A stretch of DNA of 64,000 nucleotides from Paramoeba atlantica (GCA_977017575.1 CDRNVI010000170.1:152120-216119); one strand, 5' to 3'; shown: positions 1-11,043, numbered from the stretch's first letter. The notes: generated from the letters alone by a model not told the origin. Translations and numbers: made by a program.

Positions 1-420
1 GAAGGAAGGACAAAAAAAGAACAACCAAAAAAAAATCGGTTGCCACAAACACCCTCCCTCCTCTTTTAAATAACAAGAGGGCGAGGGTGTCACTCTTCTT
101 ATCTTCCTGAGGTTGTGAGAGGTGGTTCCACACATACAAATCAAAACAAAACTGGGAAATCGCCGAACAGAACCAGGGAGATGCCATTGTCATGTCGAAA
201 CCCCCAACAACAACAACAAAAAAGCAAACACAATATAAAGGAAAAAAGATCAAACAAAAAAACAAAAAACAAAAAAACAAAAAACAAAAATGAGAAAGAG
301 AAACAAAAAAGGTACAAAACAAAAATCCTTTTTAAAGGTCTCCCTTTTCCAACCATTTTCACACCTCTCTCTCCTAAAAACAGAGAGCCATTGTGTTTTG
401 CCAAGAGTTATACACTCTTT

Positions 421-480
421 CTTTAGAGATCAAACAAAGGAAACAAAGGAAACAAAGGAAACAAAGGAAACAAAGGAAGA
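421..480. repeat. 9-bp minisatellite (ACAAAGGAA)n
   Basis: About five tandem copies of a 9-bp unit. The related copy at 52430-52470 has fewer, partly mutated units, so the array has changed length since the segmental duplication. Confidence 0.8.
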
Positions 481-1002
481 GAATAACAAGAAAAAGATAA
501 CAATAACAAGAAAAAAGAAAAACAGAATGGGTGAGGAATCAAAAAAAGAATGACACACAAAGAATAAAACACTGAGGCAACAAAAAAAGAGAAAAAAAAA
601 ACCTTCAACAAAACTGTTCTCATCTCAAGGATGGGGGGGGGGTTCCCTCCCATGTACTCTCTCCCTCCCTCATATCACACTCTTTTGTATCATCATCATC
701 GTCATCCATCCGCCACACCAGCCCTTCGGTCCAGAAGCTGGATATTCTTTCGTTTTTTTCTCGGTCAAACAAACACCAATGAACGAACACCTTCCCTTCC
801 CCTCTTTCTTTCTTTTCCCCCCTCCTCTCTCTCTCGCTCCTTCCTTCTCACAAAAAAACACAAAAAAGAGGGAGCGGCTTTTGGAGATCTAAATAAAAAA
901 GAGGGAGCGCTATTTTTTAAATTGGGTTCAAACACCCAACATTTTTCTTTTTGACTTCCCAAAAAAATTCAGAGTTCGTTTTTTCTTTTTTTTTTTTGCG
1001 TT

Positions 1003-1064
1003 TTGCTCTTTCCATTTTCTCCCTTCTCTCTCTTCTCTATCAGTGTCCCCTTCTTTTTCTTTTT

Positions 1065-1095
<31 letters not shown>

Positions 1096-1600
1096 CAAGA
1101 AATTTTTGATGATGTTGAAGGAAAAGTTGTTGTTCTCTTTTTACTTCCGCCCAGCCCTGTTTTCTTTTTCTTTTCTTTGACTTCTTTTTTCTTTCTTTTT
1201 TCTTTTTCTTTTTTTCTTTTACCATCAAAAAATCGAGAAGTTTGTGGCTAAATTCTGTTTGTTTGTTTGTTTTCTCTTCTCTTTTTCTCTCTTTTTCTCT
1301 CTTTTTTCTCTTTTTTCTCTTTCTTCTCCTCTCTTTTTTCTTCTTTCTTTTCTTCTTTTCTCTTTAAATTCTGTTTATTTTGTTCTCTTTCTCTTTCTCT
1401 TTCTTTTTTCTCTCTTTTTTCTCTCTTTTCTCTCTTTTTTCTCTTTTTTCTCTCTCCCTTCTCTTTTTTTCTCTCTTTTGAAAGGAATTTTGATGATTCT
1501 TCCTTCTCTTCTTTGTCTGCCTTTGATCTTTTTATCATTCTTTTTAAACTTTTCTTTGTCAGAGTTACTCTTTTCTTCTTTTCTTGTTTTTTGATTTAAA
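1003..1600. repeat. Long polypyrimidine tract
   Basis: About 600 bases made almost only of C and T, broken by a few short mixed segments. The counterpart in the second copy is 53016-53560. Open frames here encode only Phe/Ser/Leu strings and are not supported as genes. Such tracts can form triplex DNA; no function is visible. Confidence 0.8.
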
Positions 1601-1700
1601 AAAAGAATCAAGGGGGGGGAGCACAGGAAAACAAACAAGAAAATTGGTTGAGAACTCCTTTATTACTTGAGTGATGGGTGATTTTATTGTGTGTGTGTAT

Positions 1701-1750
1701 TCATACTCTCTGGGTTCTTTGAATTCTCAAATTAGAACCCAGAAAGAATG
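1701..1750. other. Conserved hairpin family H, copy 1
   Basis: A roughly 50-nt imperfect palindrome: CTCTGGGTTCT pairs with AGAACCCAGA, with an inner AATT/AATT stem. It is related to copies at 3615, 53624, 54047 and 56883. Copies 1 and 3 use a GGGTTCT/AGAACCC stem, whereas the others extend the outer arm instead. Function unknown. Confidence 0.65.
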
Positions 1751-2459
1751 GAGAGTCTAAAACAACAAAAACACCATAATCCCTCCCCCCCCTTGCTCCT
1801 GGGAAGAATCACTCAAAAAACAAGGGAGTTAGACCAGTTTTTGAAAAAAAAAAAAGATGATTTTTTTTTGAAAAAGAAGAATTATAAAAGAAGATTAAAA
1901 AGGATCGAGTATGAAGGGATACTCTCGAGCTGGGTTTTCTCTCAATTTTTGTGTTTTCTTTCATTTCCTTGTTTTGAAGGATTTACAATTTTCTCGTTGA
2001 CTTTTCTTTTAAATTTTGAAACCTTTTTTGTGCTGAGCAATTTGTTCTTCTCTTGGGTATCCAACTCTCCCTCTTCTACATCCCCCTTGGCCCCCTTTTG
2101 TGTCTTTTCTTGATTTCTTTGAGACTTTTTGTCTCCTTCAGAGTAGGAGTGTATGTCAAAGACAGAAAAAAGATTGTCACGGATCCATGGGAAACCAGAC
2201 AAAAGGGAAAAAAACGAAAAAAGAAAGTTGCCAACTTTCTTGGCGAAAACACTGGGAAACCCTTTGTTTCTGAGTTTCTGAGTTCCTGAGTTCCTGAGGT
2301 TCTGGAAAGAACTTCATTTTTTTATGACCTGGTCATAAAAATGACCCTGTCATGGAAAATGACCAGATCATAAAAATGATCAGGTTATGAAAAAATTTAG
2401 ATAACTCGTCAAACGTCCATTTCCCAATTTCCCAAAAAACAAAACCAAAAGGAAAAAAA

Positions 2460-3050
2460 ATGACTGACAAAATCCCAAATGTTCAAGTTCTTTCTCTTCT
2501 CGATGATGAAGCCCCTCCCATGTTGAAGGAAAGTCATTCATCTCAAATTAAAGGTCCATTTTCACTCATTTCCCTCAACCAATGCAATTTCCATCTCACC
2601 CCACAACAACAGGTACAGACTATACCTTGACCATACTCCTCATTGGAAAGGAGGTCAGCTTTGAACTCAAGAACACATGACTCATTATTTGGAGTTAAAG
2701 TGCCCTCTGATGCTTTCGGAAAGCTTCCCACCCCACATGATGTTTGGAGAACCTGCCTCGTTCTGGACAATGAGAAGATGTTTAAAATATTCAAAACCCG
2801 TGAATTTACTCTTGAGAAGAAATCTGCTGTCAAGAAGGATGAAAATTCTAAAGACAACAACACCAATGAAATAGCTCTTCTTAAGACTTTGATTCCAATT
2901 GTAGAAGACGTCTGTGGGGAATTCCGAATTATCTTGAACCAGTTACCCAAGGAGAAACCGGACAAAACCCAAAAAATGTTGGAACAACAAATGGTGATGC
3001 ACCATTATCTCATGAAAATCTTGGAACGCACCACTGCCTCGCACCCCTAG
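2460..3050 (+). CDS. Hypothetical protein gene, probably multi-exon
   Basis: A coding-looking stretch in an otherwise simple-sequence region; I do not recognise the family. An ATG at 2460 opens a frame of about 58 codons (MTDKIPNVQV...). A second frame running to TAG at 3048-3050 gives about 130 mixed-composition residues (containing PSDAFGKLPTPHDVW and a Lys-rich middle). The two are in different frames across 2610-2680, where a GTACAG follows CAACAACAG, so a short intron or a frameshift joins them; I could not find an intron that keeps frame. AATAAA signals at about 3092 and 3117 lie shortly after the stop, supporting a real 3' end. Some tracks open the second frame at 2643 with TTG, which is unlikely to be the start. 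The exon structure is uncertain. Confidence 0.45.
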
Positions 3051-3324
3051 TGGTTGTGTTGTTGAGTTGTTGGTTTTGATTTTAATTCTCATAATAAACC
3101 TGATTTTAATTCTTCGAATAAACCTGATTTTATTCTTTTTTTGTTCTGTTGAGCTCTTTGACTCTTGTTTTTGCGAAAAGATGTGTGAAGAGTTTTTTTT
3201 CATCATTGTTTTTGAATTCCTTCTCTGAAATCAATCAAAAACGAGGAAGGAGGTTGAAATCAATTTTCGAAAAAAAAAAAAAAAAAAAAGGATTATAAAA
3301 AGGAGAAAAAAAAGAAGAGAAAGT

Positions 3325-3443
3325 GTCTTCGGTCATACCCAGTTGAAAGCACCCGATCCCATCAGAACTCGGAAGTTAAGCAGCTGTGGGCTCGGTTAGT
3401 AGAATGGTGGGTGACCACATTCGAATCCCGAGTGCTGAAGACC
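3325..3443 (+). rRNA. 5S ribosomal RNA
   Basis: A 119-nt gene with the eukaryotic 5S layout: terminal helix GTCTTCGG/CTGAAGAC, then GATCCCATCAGAACTCGG, the internal control region GAAGTTAAGCAGC...GGTTAGTA, and a T-run after the 3' end for Pol III termination. It appears identical to the copy at 56456-56574, and the match extends into flanking low-complexity DNA, so both arose by segmental duplication. It is not linked directly to the 18S-28S unit. Confidence 0.96.
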
Positions 3444-3614
3444 TTCTTTTTTTTTCTTTTCTTTTCTTTTTTCTTTTTTTCTTTTCTCAATTTTCTTCCT
3501 CACCAACCTTCTTTTTCTCTGTCTTGATGGTATCTTGAATCTTTTTTTTCTTTTCTTTTTTTTTCTTTTTACCCCCCACACAAATTAAAAACTCTTTTTT
3601 TGAGATCATATATT

Positions 3615-3660
3615 CATTCTCTCTGGATCCGAATTTTCAAATTAGCATCCAGAGAGTATG
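3615..3660. other. Conserved hairpin family H, copy 2
   Basis: CATTCTCTCTGGAT pairs with ATCCAGAGAGTATG (one mismatch), and an inner AATTT/AAATT stem leaves a tiny loop. It is nearly identical to the copy at 56883-56928. It lies about 170 bases after the 5S gene. Confidence 0.75.
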
Positions 3661-3782
3661 AAAAGTCAAAAAACAAAACAAAAACAACAACAATATGTGA
3701 TCAACATTGAAACACCTTCACAGTCCCACCACCATCTTTTTTTCTTCTTCTCCCTTTTCCTTTTCCTTTTCCTTTCCTTTCC

Positions 3783-3924
3783 AGAAGAATGAATTGTCTA
3801 GATGACCGAAATGGATTGAAACCTTTCTTTCGAAGTTTTCCTCATTCTATTGGCTTGTTGTCTCCTTGCAATGATGTACGAACTGCTTGCCACTTTGCCT
3901 TGCGACAAGATGCGACATTACGAT
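3783..3924 (+). CDS. Candidate small terminal exon or short gene
   Basis: A pyrimidine tract of about 45 bases ending TTTCCAG (to 3782) looks like a 3' splice site. It is followed by an open frame with ATG at 3788 encoding about 45 residues of ordinary composition (contains FFRSFPHSIGLLSPC and ends in TAA). AATAAA occurs about 30 bases after the stop. I do not recognise the protein and cannot find an upstream exon; the upstream sequence is A/C-rich with the H hairpin. This could be the last exon of a gene or chance. Confidence 0.25.
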
Positions 3925-4379
3925 AACATGGCGATAACCTGTTTATTCTCTTATCAATAAATCAGTCTGTAAATTCCCTGTACCGAATTGTGTTTGTGTG
4001 GCTGTGTTGTTCACGGATTCGTTTGCTTTCCTTTCTTTTTTCACTTCCTTTCTTTTTTCAATTCTCCTCCATTTTCTTTCTAATTTTTGTTTTGAAAAAA
4101 AAACTAAAAAAAAGAAGAAAAAAAGTAGAAAAGGAATCAAGAGGAAAGAGAAAAAAGAGAAAAAGAAAAGAAAAAACCACTGCTGGGGCTTGGGGGGGGG
4201 GAGGCCAAAAAAGAAACAGGAAGGAAATGGGCACCCCTGCTCTCCCCTCTTCTTCTTTGAAACTCTAAATCCCCTTCTCTCTCCCCAAGAAGTTGATGTA
4301 CCTCTCCAGCACTGCTGGGGACCTACCAACCAAACGGCAAAGAAGACTTTTGGTGCTCAAAACGTCACTTGATCCTAAT

Positions 4380-5215
4380 GGAAAAAACAAGATCCAGACA
4401 AAGAGAAAGAAAAAAGAGGAGAAAAAAGAAAAAGAAGAGAGAGAAAAAGAGACAAGAAAGAAAGAGAAAAGGAAAGAAAAAGAAAAGAAAGAAGAGAAAA
4501 AGAAGAGAGAAAAGAAAAAAAAGAAGGGAAAAAAGGGAGAAAAAAGAAAACCAAAAAGGAGGAAAAAGGAGGAGGAAAAAAGAAAAAGGAAGAAGAGACT
4601 CCTTGGAAAATAAAAGAAAAAAAAGAAAAGAAGTGAAGAAGACCTCTTCTCTCTCTTGTTTCGCTACGCTAACTCAGGGGGGTTGGACGGTCAGAAAAGA
4701 AAGAAGAAAAAGAAAGAAGGGGGTGGGGGAGGGGTAGAAAAGAAGAGAAAGGAGACATCATGATGAATGAAGTCAAGTTTTGTTGAACACAAAAAAAAAG
4801 AAAGAGAACAACAAAGCAGAGAGAGGAGAGAGGGAGAGAGAGGAAAACAAACAAAAAAAGTTGAGAGGATCTTTTTTTCCACTTTTCCACACCCCGAAAA
4901 ATTTAAGGTTCTAAATCACGAACCTCAAACTAGCTTTTTTTTTGTTTTTCGGTTTTCGTTTTGGGGCAAGAGAAGAAGAGAAAGAGAGAGGGAAAGGGAA
5001 AGAGAAAGAGAGAAAGAGAGAAAGAGAAAGTGAGAAAGAGAGAAAGAGAGAAGGAGAGAAAGAGAGAAAGGAAAAGAGGGAAGAGGAAAGAAAGAGAGAA
5101 AGAGAAAGAAGAGAGAGAGAAAGAAGAGGGAAAGAGGGAAAGAGAGAGAAAAGAGAAAGAGGGAAAGAGGGAAAGAGAAAGAGGGAAAGAGGAGAAAGAG
5201 AGAAGAGAAAGAGAC
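4380..5215. repeat. Homopurine tracts
   Basis: 4380-4620 and 4950-5215 are almost entirely A and G on the plus strand. Open frames here are Lys/Arg/Glu strings without a domain. Between them, 4870-4940 holds a short mixed sequence conserved with 57830-57890 and ending in a T-run. Confidence 0.8.
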
Positions 5216-5526
5216 TTTGTGGAACCACTTTGCGTTTTTTTGGTTGTGAGGTGTCTTTTTCTTTGGTTTTTTTACCTTTTTCTGTTCTTTTCTTTTCTTT
5301 TCTGTTCCTTTTCTTTTCTTGTTTTTTTTCTTTTCTTTCTTGTTTTTTCTTGTTTTCTTTCTTGGTGGATTCCCTTTTTGTATTTGGCATTTATATATTA
5401 TAATGTAATGGTGTATCTCCTCTCAAATCAAGAGGATATTTTTGTAAAATTTCTTTTTAGTCCAAAAAATAAAACAGACAAAAGTTTATCCTTTTTCTCG
5501 TCAGAGATTTACCCAGACGCTGGCAG

Positions 5527-5710
5527 GGAACATTGTATTGACTTGACTTGAGAGGGGGGAGGGGAGAGACTCATGAAAGGCAAGATGAAGTTGATTTTAA
5601 TAAGCATTTTTTTTTTTTCGAATTGGTCAGAAAAAATAAAATATTTTTTTTTCCTGTTATTTATGCCTCTTTTCACACCCTACTTTTTTTTTCAACAACC
5701 AATTTCATTT
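5527..5710. repeat. Dispersed repeat, copy 1 (partner 10809-10935)
   Basis: Shares GGGAACATTGTATTGA, GGCAAGATGA, TTTTCCTGTTATT, GCCTCTTTTCACA and TTTTTTTTCAACAAC with 10809-10935 in the same order. A short part of the upstream sequence of the second copy (TTGAAGCTGCAAAGG, near 10777) recurs at 58800-58835. Possibly a retroelement end or an LTR fragment. Confidence 0.6.
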
Positions 5711-5772
5711 TGGAGGAGATCACCAAACACCCCCCTACAGAACAGTTCTTTTTTGTCTTTTTTTTCACAAAT

Positions 5773-5844
5773 TCCCTTGTGGTGTAGTCGGTAACACGGT
5801 CGGCTTTCACCCGGCCACCCCGGGTTCGATTCCCGGCAAGGGAG
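5773..5844 (+). tRNA. tRNA-Glu (TTC)
   Basis: 72 nt. The acceptor stem TCCCTTG/CAAGGGA is perfect, the anticodon loop is CTTTCAC (anticodon TTC at 5806-5808), the T arm is CCGGG-TTCGATT-CCCGG, and a T-run follows. It differs from the gene at 16896 by one base only, the wobble position. Confidence 0.97.
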
Positions 5845-5981
5845 CTTTTTTTTTTTTACCTTCAATTTTGTGGAACCACTCCACCACACACACACCACAC
5901 CATGTGTATGGAGGTGGTGGGGCAGAAATTGGTCTTATTTTTTGAGGTCATTGTTTGTTCTTTTGTTTTCTCCATCAAAAA

Positions 5982-6349
5982 TGGTGTATCTGTTTGTGGG
6001 TCCAGAAAACCAAGAAAAATTTGAAACTTTTTTCAAAAACAATTTTGAAAGTGTCAAATCACACTATCATCTTTTTTTGAAGGTTGATGGTGAGGGTGGT
6101 CCTCTTTCATCACCAATGTACCACCATTTTAGAAAGAATGGTATGGTTCTCAAAGATTTATTCTTTCAGTTTCTTTCATTCACATCATCACAGCCTTTTT
6201 TACCTGTTTCTTTGGACAATTTTGCAAGAGCTAAACTACAAAAAGCATTTTTCGATTGTCGCAATTTCCAACTTCAACCCCCCCCCCCCCCCCCTCATAA
6301 TTTGGTGCCTGGTTTCTCTCTCTCTTCCAGACACCCAAGCAAATGGTAG
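5982..6349 (+). CDS. Hypothetical protein or gene remnant
   Basis: From ATG 5982 an open frame gives about 122 residues. The first 90 have ordinary protein composition (MVYLFVGPENQEKFETFFKN...), but the frame then crosses a poly-C tract (6280-6294) encoding prolines and stops soon after. No family recognised. The sequence downstream is retroelement debris, so the 3' end may have been lost to insertion. Confidence 0.25.
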
Positions 6350-6429
6350 TGTTGACTTATGTTTCTGGGCAATCACACCTTCCAACAATTTAATAGAGTA
6401 AGACCTTTAACTTCTCGAACAGATCTTTC

Positions 6430-6680
6430 GACTGCACCCAAGAAGCCATCCACACTTTCTTTGGCCAAACCTTTGCAAATGCATTGACACCTTGCAGTGT
6501 TTTTGGACAAAGGGGGTCATTGAAAAGAAACAAGGAACAACCGCTGACAGATTGCATGCAGGTGGGGATGCTGAGGATTAACAGGGCTTTTCCAAGCAGA
6601 ACATCCATCGGATGAAGTTTGTCCTTGGCTGGTTTCCTGGGTCTGTTTCTGCCCCCCTCTGGTGGACACTCCATGTTTTG
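6430..6680 (-). mobile_element. DIRS/PAT-type element fragment
   Basis: Resembles 26540-26660 of the full PAT element: CACACTTTCTTTGGCC, TTTGCAAATGCATTGAC, GGGGTCATTGAAAAG and GGAACAACCGCTGACAGATTGCA correspond. It covers the RT/YR overlap region only, with indels, so it is a dead fragment. Confidence 0.7.
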
Positions 6681-6689
6681 TCAGTTTGA

Positions 6690-6895
6690 AGTGAAGCCAG
6701 GGCCAAAGTAATATAAGACTTTTATAATATATGTGCTCCCACCCTGAGCCAGTTTCCTTTTCCGGCCAAAGTGTCATTCTTTCTTTTCATCCTTTTTTCT
6801 GTTTGTCCCTCTACCACTGTCAATTTTCGGTCTTCCACAGTGAAGCCAGGGCCGAATTTTATATCAAGGGCTTATATGTGTATTGCGCTCTGCTG
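6690..6895. repeat. Short direct repeat pair
   Basis: GTGAAGCCAGGGCC followed by a TATAT-rich segment and TATGTG..GCTC occurs at 6690-6740 and again at 6840-6890. The flanks are degraded, and the pair may be retroelement ends. One difference between copies is CCA versus CCG. Confidence 0.5.
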
Positions 6896-6984
6896 AGGGC
6901 ATCTGGAATTACTAGTTTGTCTTTCCTGGTTTATGGAGAACTTGTCTCTCTCACCATTTGAGAGATGTTATAATTAGCCAATTG

Positions 6985-7160
6985 TTTATCATGCCACTTC
7001 TTGATTTCTTCATCGAATTGCTCAAGTCCTTCAAGCTGTGGTGGTGGTCAGTGAATGCAACCACATCACATCCTTTGAATGAACTCTTTGAACTTTTCCA
7101 TCGCCCAGTGCAACCCATAACACTCTCTTTTTCTGAGTTAGTGTGTATCCAGTGTGTGAG
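6985..7160 (-). pseudogene. Ty3/gypsy RNase H fragment
   Basis: In two minus-strand frames joined by a frameshift near 7110 there is an RNase H-like stretch: YTLTQKKRVLWVAL resembles the catalytic-Glu region, and VVAFTDHHHSLKDL resembles the TDH motif. It belongs to the same minus-strand decayed pol as the RT fragment at 8190. Not functional. Confidence 0.55.
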
Positions 7161-7447
7161 TTGTTGGAGATCTTTTTCAACCCCAAAAAAAGAAAAAAAA
7201 AGTTCTTTTCTCTGGAAACCACAGGCCTGAAAATTTCTAGGAGAGGTTGGAAGCGCTTTAGATCCACGAGGTGGACTGAAGTTGTGGAAAACTCATCCTA
7301 AAAAGTAAGGAGGATGGAAAGAAAGAGAAAAAAAAAAGGCGGTGACTCAGATAAAAAAAATAATTTATTTTCGCAAAAAAAGTCTGTTTGTTGAGAGCTC
7401 TCTCCTCTTTCACAACAACAACTGGGGCGACTGGGAGTTTCCAGTTT

Positions 7448-7909
7448 TCAACCATCCCCCTTGCTGGCCTTCCATCTTGGTTTCAAAGAAAATAGCCATA
7501 AGAAATAGATAACAGTTTTTTTTCCTTGTGAAAATTTGATTTTCACAGGGCCAGTCACTGTCATGGTGGACCCATCTCGAAAAATTTTCTGAGAGGCAAT
7601 GACCCCCAACTTCTTTCGTATTTGTGAAGGGAGATCAAGTTGTCCCCAAAATTCTTTCTTCCCATTTTTCCGATTCGTTTTGGTTTTGGTAACATTATCA
7701 TCTACCAAAAAGAAAAAGAGGGCCTCAGGGGAAATGTTGAATGAAAACCCGGCGAGAGAACCAATTTTTTGGAGCTTTTCCCCTCCACTAAAAGAATTTT
7801 TGTGTGTGTGAGCGAAAAGAATCTTTTGAAAAAAAAAACTCACGAGAGTGGTTTTTACCAATTTTTCAAGGGTCTTTGGGATTCTTTGCGCCAGAACACA
7901 ATGAACCAT
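7448..7909 (-). pseudogene. Possible retropepsin-like fragment
   Basis: A 153-codon frame whose C-terminal half (LPSQIRKKLGVIAS, then FRDGSTMTVTGPVKIKF) looks like the region after the catalytic Asp of clan AA aspartic proteases of LTR elements. The N-terminal part has no match I recognise, and no DTG/DSG is visible. Its place between gag-like and RNase H-like pieces implies nested or rearranged elements. Weak call. Confidence 0.3.
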
Positions 7910-8189
7910 TTGTTCATTCGTTCGTTCATCATCATCTCGTGTTCGTTTCCACCTGCTGTTTTTTTCACTCTTTTTTTTCTGTTTGAAGCGTTTTGCTCTT
8001 TCCTAATCAAACAGAGACATTCTTCGGTCTCCCAAAAACTTCGATCATTAATTTGTTTTCCATTTCAAGAAGTTGAAAAATAACACCTCCTCCTCTCCCA
8101 CGCCATCTTGATCCCACCCAAAAATTTTGAGTTGTCTCATATTAAATGTTCTTTGTGAGCATTTGTGTATGAATCTCTGGCACCAGCAC

Positions 8190-8387
8190 TTACAATCCTG
8201 AGAAATGTCTGTAATTCCTTATGGTGTTGGCTGGTGTTGTGTAATTTCCAATAGCCTCCACTTTGACGTTGTTTGCTTCAATATACCTTCTTTGGATGCA
8301 GTGTATCCCAAAAGCATGAATTTCAGTTTGCACAAAATGGACTTTGGAAATATTGATTCTCAATTTGTGTTTTTCTATTCTTGTCAA
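8190..8387 (-). pseudogene. Ty3/gypsy reverse transcriptase fragment
   Basis: 66 residues with the pattern after the RT palm: LRINISKVHFVQTEIHAFGIH matches the usual K-C-F...FLG-H segment, followed by VKVEAIGNYTTPANTIRNYR, the connection to the P-x-T....R-x-F-x-G-L motif. The frame is open only across this piece. Remnant of an element in minus orientation. Confidence 0.65.
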
Positions 8388-8689
8388 TATTTCTTCCAGA
8401 GTCTCGTAATGTGTTTTGAAGTCTTTCGAGAAGACAACAATCTAATGAAGAGATCTGCTATCTGAATCTTTTCTCCCATTGTGAGTCTCAGGTCATTATG
8501 AGTTTTCTGTTTATTCAGATTTAGTGAGAGGAATTTTTTCCTCCTTCTTCTTTCTTATTCTTGATACCTTTTAAGATTCCACCAATTTGTTTGATGAGCT
8601 CAGCATTTCCTGTTGCGTCTTCAGCATGGAGGTTTGCAATTACCTCTTGAAGCCCATGGAGAATCTTGTGTGGTGGTGGAGCATTTCCA

Positions 8690-9211
8690 TCAATGTTGGA
8701 AACATCTCTCAGTCTCTTGTAAATCAGGCCTGATCGTCCACCATATCATATTTTGGGTTCTCTGACCTCGTTGAAGAACATTCTCACTGTTTCTTCCCAC
8801 GGTCGCCCATTTTCCGTTGATCTGGATTTGAGATCTTTCTTCATGATGGGTGAGGATTTCACATTCGTGGCCTCTGTGATTGGAGTTTCCACACACAAGA
8901 AGCAGAGTCGAAGGTTGGAATGGATTTTCAGTTCTCGCTTTCTCTCTTCTATATTCATCAGTATCTTTGATTCCCATCTTGGAAAGATCCATCTTAGTGA
9001 CTCCCTTTGGTGTCTCTATTTTAACAGGTGAGAGAGAGGCGTTCATGACTTCAACAAAGTCAGTCCATGTTTTTCTGCTTTTGTAAATTTGATACTGAGC
9101 CTCTGTTTGAGTGTCCACCTCGATTTTGTGCTCAATCTCTGTCTGAGATGAGTTCCCGGTCTGAGACTTGGTATTGTTTCTTTCCTCTCTTTCTTGAGTA
9201 GAGATCGACAA
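8690..9211 (-). pseudogene. LTR-retrotransposon gag remnant with zinc knuckle
   Basis: 173 codons on the minus strand. TWTDFVEVMN and MDLSKMGIKDTDEY are gag-like. A CCHC knuckle (C-x2-C-x4-H-x4-C, GNSNHRGHEC at its end) is split by a frameshift, its first Cys pair lying in the neighbouring frame at about 8885-8895. A further gag-like N-terminal piece lies at 9503-9691. Dead copy. Confidence 0.6.
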
Positions 9212-9502
9212 ACTTGAGAGCTTTCTTCTTAAAGGTCAGATCCCCGTAGCTGTCATCAATCCGAAATTGATTTTACTGACTGATCGGGTTCTGTACTCTG
9301 GAATCCCCGTAAGCCTCTTGAGGTGCTACTGGCTATGCAATCCTGCACCCAGACACAAAAATTGGCTACTTTGGCCTTGGATCCAAAGTCTGTCTTTCCA
9401 ACTCTGTAGTCCGAATTTTGTGTCTATTCTCCTTCAAATCATCTTTTACTCTTCCATCCCTTGTGGGTGGTTACTGCCTGGCTGATGGGTTGATTCCCAT
9501 TC

Positions 9503-9691
9503 TTACTGAGGGGGGGTTCCTGATGGGCTTTGTTGAGACCACTGGGAATAGATCCTTATCTGATTAGTGATCGATGCCAAAAGCCTCCCTTCCATCTCTG
9601 AGAGCATCTCTTTGGCTTCATCCCTGGTGAAGGTGGGTTCCACTTGGGGGTACCATCCTTTCTTCCTCAGGGGGTTCTTCCTGTTCCTCAA
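9503..9691 (-). pseudogene. Possible gag N-terminal fragment
   Basis: 62 codons of ordinary composition, with FTRDEAKEMLSEMEGRLL predicted helical, upstream of the gag remnant in the same orientation. The assignment rests on position only. Confidence 0.3.
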
Positions 9692-10039
9692 GTTCTTCCT
9701 GGTGGAAACAGTTCTCTTTCTTGGGGGTTTTCAGGCTCTTGCCTTTCCTCGGGGCGGGCTCAACCTTCTTGATCACTGCCAGCGGAATCACTATCCCCAT
9801 CAGGGTTTTCTACCAAGTAAGTCTCCTTTAACTCATCCCAGAAAAGAGCCATCGATCTACCAGCATACCAAAAGGGAAAACGACAAAAGAAAAGCACATC
9901 GCGTCGCGTCGCCTTTGTGATGTCATCAAACAGTCCCTATCAAGGGTGTTCGCTGAAGTTGGCCGAAAGTTGGGCCGAAAGTTCAAGGATTAAAAATAGC
10001 CTTTATTCACAATCAAGTTTTTTTCCCAAATAAATGATT

Positions 10040-10660
10040 TCTGTTATATGTTGTGAGAGAGAAGCTCAACTCAAAAGTCTGGCTGAATGTGGCACCTCTT
10101 GGGAGGGATCTGGCGTTGTTTCTCAAACTGCCTAATTCAATTAGTTGGAAGATGATGAGCAAGTTCCAAGATCCTTTTGTTATTGCGCTTGAGGCTTTTT
10201 GTGGAGGATGTTTGGACAAACTGAAGAGGAGATTGACAGATTTGTTCAGGTACCAAAATTTTCGAATGCCTAATTCGAAAATGAGCGAGTTCCGGCAGTA
10301 CGCCACCCATTTTCTCGATCTGTATTTGAAGAAGAACAAAATCTCTTGAAGGAATGCGCGCAATAGAGATGAGAAGTTTGAACAAGGGTCTGTTTGTTTC
10401 TTTCACCAGTTCTCTCAGGTTCTCTCTCTTTGAGCAGCCTTACTAGATGTTCCAAAGTCTTGAGATGGAAAGGGTTGAGCTATCAACATTGAGCTGAACT
10501 GGGAGAGATTTGTCTTCTCATACCATCCAAGTCCTTGTTCATCAGCTGTCTCTCTTCTCAGAGTTGAAGAAAACTATTCTGGAGCTCTTCATAAGAGGGC
10601 GCCTCATCTTTCCCATTTCCATGGACAGGTGAAAGACCATCAAGTAGATATCGGTGAGAA
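10040..10660. mobile_element. Rearranged Ty3/gypsy leader-gag fragment
   Basis: 10053-10398 encodes on the plus strand the first ~110 residues of the gag found on the minus strand at 60160-61200 (KLNSKV, NVAPLGRDL, LPNSISWKM, YQNFRMPNSKMS, YATHFLD, LKKNKIS, KFEQGSV), with a stop and indels. From about 10398 the sequence switches to the leader of that element (matching 61228-61485) in the opposite orientation. The gag start and the leader are therefore inverted relative to each other. Confidence 0.75.
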
Positions 10661-10808
10661 TCTTGGTTTTTTCAGTTTTCTGAGATGTCTGTTAGATGAA
10701 AGCGTTCGAAAGCTACAAATGGTGGGTGTCCCTTTTGCTCCAGAGGAGCCCGACAAGTGTTGGGAGAGTTTTGTTTTTGAAGCTGCAAAGGAGTTCCTTA
10801 TTTACACA

Positions 10809-10935
10809 GGGAACATTGTATTGAGAGGAGAGGGGGGAGACTCCTCATTCAAGGCAAGATGATTTGATTTTATATAAAAGTATTTTTTTTCCTGTTATTT
10901 TGCCTCTTTTCACATTTTTTTTCAACAACGAGAGT
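10809..10935. repeat. Dispersed repeat, copy 2 (partner 5527-5710)
   Basis: Same order of blocks as 5527-5710. It directly follows the rearranged Ty3/gypsy fragment, which favours a retroelement origin. Confidence 0.55.
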
Positions 10936-11043
10936 CAAGCCCGAGTTTTTAACATAAAAATCGGTGAGTTGACCCGTTAAAAAAACCCCCATATTTTTTC
11001 AATTCAGATCAGAAAAAAAAAGAAATAAATTTTTAATAAATAA

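Larger units (their letters stand above)
14..1880. repeat. Segmental duplication, copy A1 (partner 52016-53760)
   Basis: This stretch aligns collinearly by eye with 52016-53760. Shared landmarks in order are the TCGGTTGCCACAAACACC segment, the GAGGTTGTG/GGTGGTTCCACA segment, the ACAAAGGAA minisatellite, ACCTTCAACAAAACTGTTC, the GAGGGAGCGGCTTTTGG segment, long pyrimidine tracts and the hairpin at 1701-1750. The copies differ by many small indels, so the duplication is old. No protein-coding gene is credible here: the open frames are translations of AG or CT tracts. Confidence 0.8.
3280..5470. repeat. Segmental duplication, copy B1 (partner 56420-58260)
   Basis: Similarity to 56420-58260 is patchy. 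It covers the 5S gene and about 200 bases after it, the H hairpin region (3600-3665), and 4860-5300, which shares a CCGAAAAATTTAAGG-like segment followed by a T-run and a long purine tract. The tRNA-Arg of the second copy has no counterpart here. Confidence 0.65.
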
